From the NCBI GenBank assembly GCA_964452575.1, contig CAYVMN010000200.1, forward strand, positions 1-7,996: 7,996 nt of DNA, given 5' to 3'. This document shows positions 5,751 through 7,996 of this stretch, one piece after another; position 1 is the first letter of the stretch, and each line of letters opens with the position of its first letter. Origin of the DNA: CAYVMN01 sp964452575 (GTDB lineage Bacteria > Desulfobacterota > DSM-4660 > Desulfatiglandales > Desulfatiglandaceae). A model generated the notes under the pieces. That model was not told the origin of the DNA, did no database searches, and saw only the letters and a list, made by a program, of their open reading frames with translations. The position numbers were made by a program, and so were the translations under genes.

Positions 5751-6317
5751 ATGAAGGTAGTCGGATTCAACGGCAGCCCCAGGAAAGATGGCAACACAGG
5801 TATTCTAATCCGTAAAGTTTCTAATGAACTGGAGAAGGAAGGAATTGAAACGGAACTCGTTCAGCTTTCTCACAAGAAAATCCATGGGTGTATAGCGTGT
5901 TACAAATGTCTGGAGAATAAAGATCAGCGCTGCGCTGTGAACGATGACGCTGCAAACGAATATATTGAGAAGATGACTCAGGCACAGGGTGTTGTCCTAG
6001 GATCGCCTGTTTATTTCATGGATGTGACACCCGAAATGAAGGCACTAATTGACCGGGCCGGTTTTGTTTCCAGATCGAACGGGGGGATGTTCAGGGACAA
6101 GGTTGGCTCCCTGGTGGCTGTGGCCCGTCGAGCAGGCTCTGTGCACACGGTTGACACCATGAGTCATTTTTTCCTGAGTATGGAGATGATCATTGTAGGC
6201 CGTGCCATTGGAATGGGGCGGGACGAGGGTGATGTGGAGAAGGATAAAGAAGGCCTGATGCTGGTCAATTCTCTTGGGCAAAGGATGGCCTGGCTGCTGA
6301 GGACGCTCTACGGGTGA
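5751..6317 (+). CDS. Iron-sulfur flavoprotein of the NADPH-dependent FMN reductase fold
   Basis: This 188-aa flavodoxin-fold protein starts at ATG 5751, six bases after AAAGGAG...(AAAGGAGA ends near 5744). The frame stays open 29 codons further upstream, but that part lacks family sequence and a ribosome site. The N-terminus MKVVGFNGSPRKDGNT is the beta1-loop that holds the FMN phosphate, and GSPVYF (84-89) is the second flavin loop. Between them Cys47, Cys50, Cys53 and Cys61 form CX2CX2CX7C, the compact cysteine motif of archaeal and anaerobe iron-sulfur flavoproteins (Isf), which binds a [4Fe-4S] cluster. Known Isf proteins pass electrons between ferredoxin-type donors and acceptors including O2 and peroxide; the partner here is unknown. 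Length is normal for the family and all key residues are present. No ferredoxin or rubredoxin gene is adjacent. It is expected to be cytosolic and typical of an anaerobe. Confidence 0.9.
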   Translation: MKVVGFNGSPRKDGNTGILIRKVSNELEKEGIETELVQLSHKKIHGCIACYKCLENKDQRCAVNDDAANEYIEKMTQAQGVVLGSPVYFMDVTPEMKALIDRAGFVSRSNGGMFRDKVGSLVAVARRAGSVHTVDTMSHFFLSMEMIIVGRAIGMGRDEGDVEKDKEGLMLVNSLGQRMAWLLRTLYG

Positions 6318-6756
6318 AGCGGGGGCTTGACTCCTTTGACACAAAACCAATTTCATTATACTCCCCAAACAGAGAAGGAAGTTCTTGCCAGCCACGCAAT
6401 AACAAAACGAGTTCTCACTCTGGCAGATCTGCTTTGCGTATCTGACGGAGATGAATTATCAAGTAGATGCAAAAGAGGCGATTGATCCCATATTCGATCT
6501 TGCTATAGGGCCTGATTATAGAAAAAGGATCCGCTTCTAGACAGACTCATAAAAGACCTGATCATCAGGAACCAAGTTTGGGCGAGAGTTGTGGGATGTC
6601 ATGGCTCTATCAGTTTTTGGATGGCTTGAAACCTGTTGATATCCTCAATGTACCTTGAATTTTGGTGATCCTGTGGTTGCTGCTATATCGGCACGTTTTA
6701 GAAACAAAAAAATCGTGTAATATCCGCTATATACATGGTAGGCTTCTTAATTCAGG
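6318..6756. other. 439-base stretch without a recognisable gene
   Basis: No family resemblance was found in any frame. A 29-codon frame begins at ATG 6451 and ends at TAG 6538-6540, with GGAG directly touching the ATG and therefore badly spaced; it is not called. The perfect dyad CCTGAT-C-ATCAGG lies at 6557-6569. An AT-rich segment at about 6695-6735 contains runs of A. The stretch ends in the hairpin at 6751-6786. It may hold eroded coding sequence that can no longer be identified by eye. Confidence 0.5.
6557..6569. promoter_or_regulatory. Perfect 6-bp dyad, possible protein-binding site
   Basis: CCTGAT (6557-6562) and ATCAGG (6564-6569) are exact inverted arms around a single C. It stands in a gene-free region with no promoter attached, so an operator role is only a possibility. 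Confidence 0.2.
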
Positions 6757-6786
6757 GCGAACCCGGCACACAGGATTCACCCTGAA
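6751..6786. repeat. Inverted repeat downstream of recombinase relic B
   Basis: TTCAGGGCGAACC (6751-6763) and GGATTCACCCTGAA (6773-6786) pair over 13 positions, with one bulged A and one G:T, around a 9-base loop. The right arm is the counterpart of the palindrome at 964-978. It lies just beyond the 3' end of relic B on the minus strand, the same place as the hairpins next to relic A. It is therefore part of the ancestral unit, as terminator or recombination site. Confidence 0.5.
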
Positions 6787-6860
6787 CCCACCTTGCCTAG
6801 CGTAGAGATTCTCAATCTATCTTAAAGCCTCTGTGTCATGGACCTTTCCGAAATTCCTCT
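6757..6860. repeat. Direct repeat copy B: recombinase 3' end plus downstream hairpin
   Basis: This is the partner of 948-1052, in the same orientation about 5.8 kb away. The shared DNA runs from the non-coding hairpin through the recombinase stop region into its last codons. Copy B has one base fewer at the stop (TACGCTAG against TACGCGTAG), which puts its stop codon out of frame. The two copies have diverged independently, so they are not a recent duplication. Confidence 0.8.
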
Positions 6861-6924
6861 GAGTCGTTGAGAGATTCGCATGGCGTAAGTGGAAGGATAC
6901 ATTTCCAGTTTTTCCAGACTCGTC
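6797..6924 (-). pseudogene. Decayed tyrosine recombinase C-terminus, relic B
   Basis: Read on the minus strand, one frame gives SGKTGNVSFHLRHANLSTTQ, then RNFGKVHDTEALR, a TAG codon where relic A has Trp, and then IENLYA. LRHANLST is the helix with the conserved HxxR-type catalytic Arg/His of the family. This is exactly the segment missing from relic A, so the two relics complement each other. The catalytic Tyr of the QRY-[LF]-G motif is Asn here. Everything N-terminal of the helix is gone, and about two residues are missing inside it. The fragment is dead. It lies antisense just upstream of the DUF547 start, mirroring how relic A lies upstream of the cyclase gene. Confidence 0.82.
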
Positions 6925-6962
6925 CCTAGGCGGTATATCGGATGGTTATAAAGGAGTCGATC

Positions 6963-7214
6963 ATGAAGAAGCAAACATGGATCATGCGTGTCATTCTATG
7001 TCTTTGCTGTTCTTGCGGATCGGCGGGCTTTTCGGCATCGGCCTGGCCGGATGCCGCTGTAGATCACAGTATTTATGCCGAATTACTTAATAGATGTGTA
7101 AAGAATGGATCTGTGGACTACCAAGACCTTAAGAATGAGGAGGCCAAACTGGATCGATATCTCAAGGTACTAGAGGGGACTGACACTAAGAAGCTTCTCC
7201 AGGACGAGAGGTAG
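6963..7214 (+). pseudogene. Truncated N-terminus of an exported DUF547 protein
   Basis: The frame of 83 codons starts at ATG 6963 behind AAAGGAG (6950-6956). The upstream ATG at 6942 is less well placed. Residues 1-28 form a signal peptide: positive MKK, then a hydrophobic and Cys-rich core, then an ASA-type end near 25-27. Residues ~34-75 follow the DUF547 opening pattern DHS-x-YxELL-x(4)-VKxGxVDYxxLKxEExxLDRYLxxLE. The family is normally about 240-280 aa; here the frame ends at TAG 7212-7214 after KKLLQDER, just before the conserved N-A-Y-N region. Downstream DNA in another frame belongs to a different gene, so this is a deletion fusion and not a simple stop. DUF547 proteins have no settled biochemical role. 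The product would be secreted but lack the core domain. Confidence 0.75.
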
Positions 7215-7495
7215 TCGGTGAAGACCTGATTCTCCAGACAAAGGCTATAGGAGCAGACAAACTAAAGCCGTTAAAAGATGCCAAGAACGAGTTCGAAAAA
7301 AGCTATATCTCTAACATCCTATCGCTTACCGGGGGCAATGTGAGCAAGGCAGCAAAGCTGGTCGGAAAATACCGGGGCGATTTCTATGCCCTTCTGAAGA
7401 AGTATGACTTGGGTCTATTGGCTTTCAAGAAAAGGCAAAGCAAGGTGCAGGAAAAACCCTTCAAGATACCCTCGTCCGACGGTTCCTCTTCGTAA
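7190..7495 (+). pseudogene. C-terminal fragment of a Fis-type (NtrC-like) sigma-54 regulator
   Basis: One frame is open from 7190 to TAA 7493-7495 (101 codons) without a usable start. It begins with EASPGREVVGEDLIL, which fits the linker after the AAA+ domain of sigma-54 activators. Residues ~31-73 (AKNEFEKSYI, then LTGGNVSKAAKLVGK, then FYALLKKY) are the Fis-like helix-turn-helix that ends these regulators, where GN-x(3)-A-A-x-L-x-G is the characteristic turn. A charged ~28-residue tail follows. The receiver and AAA+ ATPase domains (about 350 residues) are missing. The first codons overlap the DUF547 stub in another frame, placing the join at about 7190-7215. Confidence 0.8.
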
Positions 7496-7595
7496 TATCT
7501 TACCTGAATATCAATAACTTAGCCTAACCACCACGATTTGGCATACCAGTTGCGTAGAGAAAGTCCAAGGGCTATCCCTAAAAGCCGACAGGACA

Positions 7596-7871
7596 ATGTC
7601 TCTCTCCCCGGCACAGGCCAGGCCCATCCCCACGGCCAAGGTCCTAAAAGAAGGCTCGCCGGGCTCAGAGCGTGTGCGGCTTAATGCCTTTCTGGAGCGG
7701 GAGGAGGTCCAAAATCAGCTTGAGGCACGGGGCCTGGACAAAGCAATGACTAAGGCCAGGGTGGACGATCTCATCTCACTGGTGGGAGGTATTTTTCATT
7801 TCATTCATTTTGGCGGCATCAACGAGTTTTGCCCATCGGGATTACAGTATCCCGCAGACCGGTCTGGATAA
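7596..7871 (+). pseudogene. Truncated PA2779-family protein
   Basis: The frame begins MSLSPAQARPIPT, which corresponds to the end of the usual signal peptide, so the hydrophobic leader is lost or out of frame. AGGA lies only 2 bases before the ATG, a poor ribosome site. Residues ~24-58 match the family core: RVRLNAFLEREEVQNQLEAR, then GLDKAMTKARVDDL. After about position 7772 the expected S-D-E-E-[IV]-x(2)-L segment and the C-terminal membrane helix are absent, and the frame runs on into DNA that encodes the next gene in a different frame. Full proteins are about 120-135 aa with an N-terminal signal and a C-terminal anchor. The function of the family is unknown; it commonly sits next to PA2778-family peptidases, as here. 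Confidence 0.7.
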
Positions 7872-7996
7872 CCTCCCTCTCCGTACAGAGATAGCTGGGG
7901 TCCCTTTCTATCCCCAGGAATCTCATCAGTGCGGTCCTGCTGCTCTGGCCATGGTATTGAATTGGTCGGGCTCGCAAGTCACCCCCGAGGAGATTA
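7810..7996 (+). CDS. PA2778-family cysteine peptidase (C39-like), N-terminal part, runs off the window
   Basis: The frame from about 7798 reads a short hydrophobic stretch (FILAASTSFA), then HRDYSIPQTG, LPLRTEIAGVPFYPQ and HQCGPAALAMVLNWSG, with the catalytic-type Cys codon at 7930-7932. The last two blocks are the papain-like/C39 opening (VPFxPQ-x(3)-QCGPAALAxVL) of PA2778-family proteins, which are usually exported lipoproteins with C-terminal TPRs. No ATG exists in this frame. TTG 7810 is used as a nominal start, and ATT 7798 stands 7 bases after GGGAGGT (7784-7790) where an ATG would be ideal. The gene may therefore be damaged at its start like its neighbour. The rest lies beyond the window, so its integrity cannot be judged. 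Confidence 0.7.
   Translation, partial: MAASTSFAHRDYSIPQTGLDNLPLRTEIAGVPFYPQESHQCGPAALAMVLNWSGSQVTPEEI

Noticed and set aside
6451..6540. 29-codon frame with GGAG before the ATG
   Set aside because: The GGAG touches the ATG with no spacer and the peptide matches nothing known.
7515..7560. GCCTAAC box resembling an integron attC core
   Set aside because: No complementary arm or GTT core could be found within 120 bases.

Overview
The window looks like a piece of an uncultured Gram-negative bacterial chromosome of roughly 50% GC, most plausibly a deltaproteobacterium in the broad sense (Desulfobacterota or a relative). This is inferred from the families present: a zinc-ribbon/cyclase/ATPase/TPR giant protein, a compact-cysteine iron-sulfur flavoprotein, DUF547, a sigma-54-type regulator tail and the PA2778/PA2779 pair. 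No rRNA, tRNA or CRISPR array was seen, and no single gene fixes the taxon.

The layout has three parts. (1) Positions 1-1335 are a left scrapyard. A strong promoter and Shine-Dalgarno drive only the first ~27 codons of a tyrosyl-tRNA synthetase-like gene. It faces the first ~123 codons of an IlvD/Edd-family dehydratase on the minus strand. Then come ~260 bases without a recognisable gene and a decayed tyrosine recombinase on the minus strand. (2) Positions 1432-6317 hold the only three intact genes, all on the plus strand. They are a 1119-aa class III nucleotide cyclase with N-terminal zinc ribbons, an ATPase module and a long TPR-like tail; a 164-aa MaoC-type (R)-hydratase; and a 188-aa iron-sulfur flavoprotein. 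Gaps of 216 and 248 bases, with candidate promoters, separate them, so they need not form one operon. (3) Positions 6757-7996 are a right scrapyard. It holds a second, shorter relic of the same recombinase in the same orientation, the first 83 codons of a DUF547 exported protein joined out of frame to the last ~100 codons of a Fis-type regulator, and a truncated PA2779-family gene running into a PA2778-family cysteine peptidase that leaves the window.

The main structural observation is that the intact block is bracketed by two same-direction copies of the recombinase 3' end plus its downstream hairpin (948-1052 and 6757-6860). Almost everything outside the bracket is a gene end. This could be an old integrase-associated insertion or duplication, or a deletion-prone locus; the sequence alone does not decide. 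The second notable point is a sharp change in arginine codon choice inside the cyclase gene, which suggests that its TPR half has a different history from its cyclase/ATPase half.

No functional link between the cyclase, the hydratase and the flavoprotein can be shown from this sequence. The cyclase would be a cytosolic signalling protein, the hydratase would act on an enoyl-CoA-type thioester, and the flavoprotein is a probable electron carrier or reductase.
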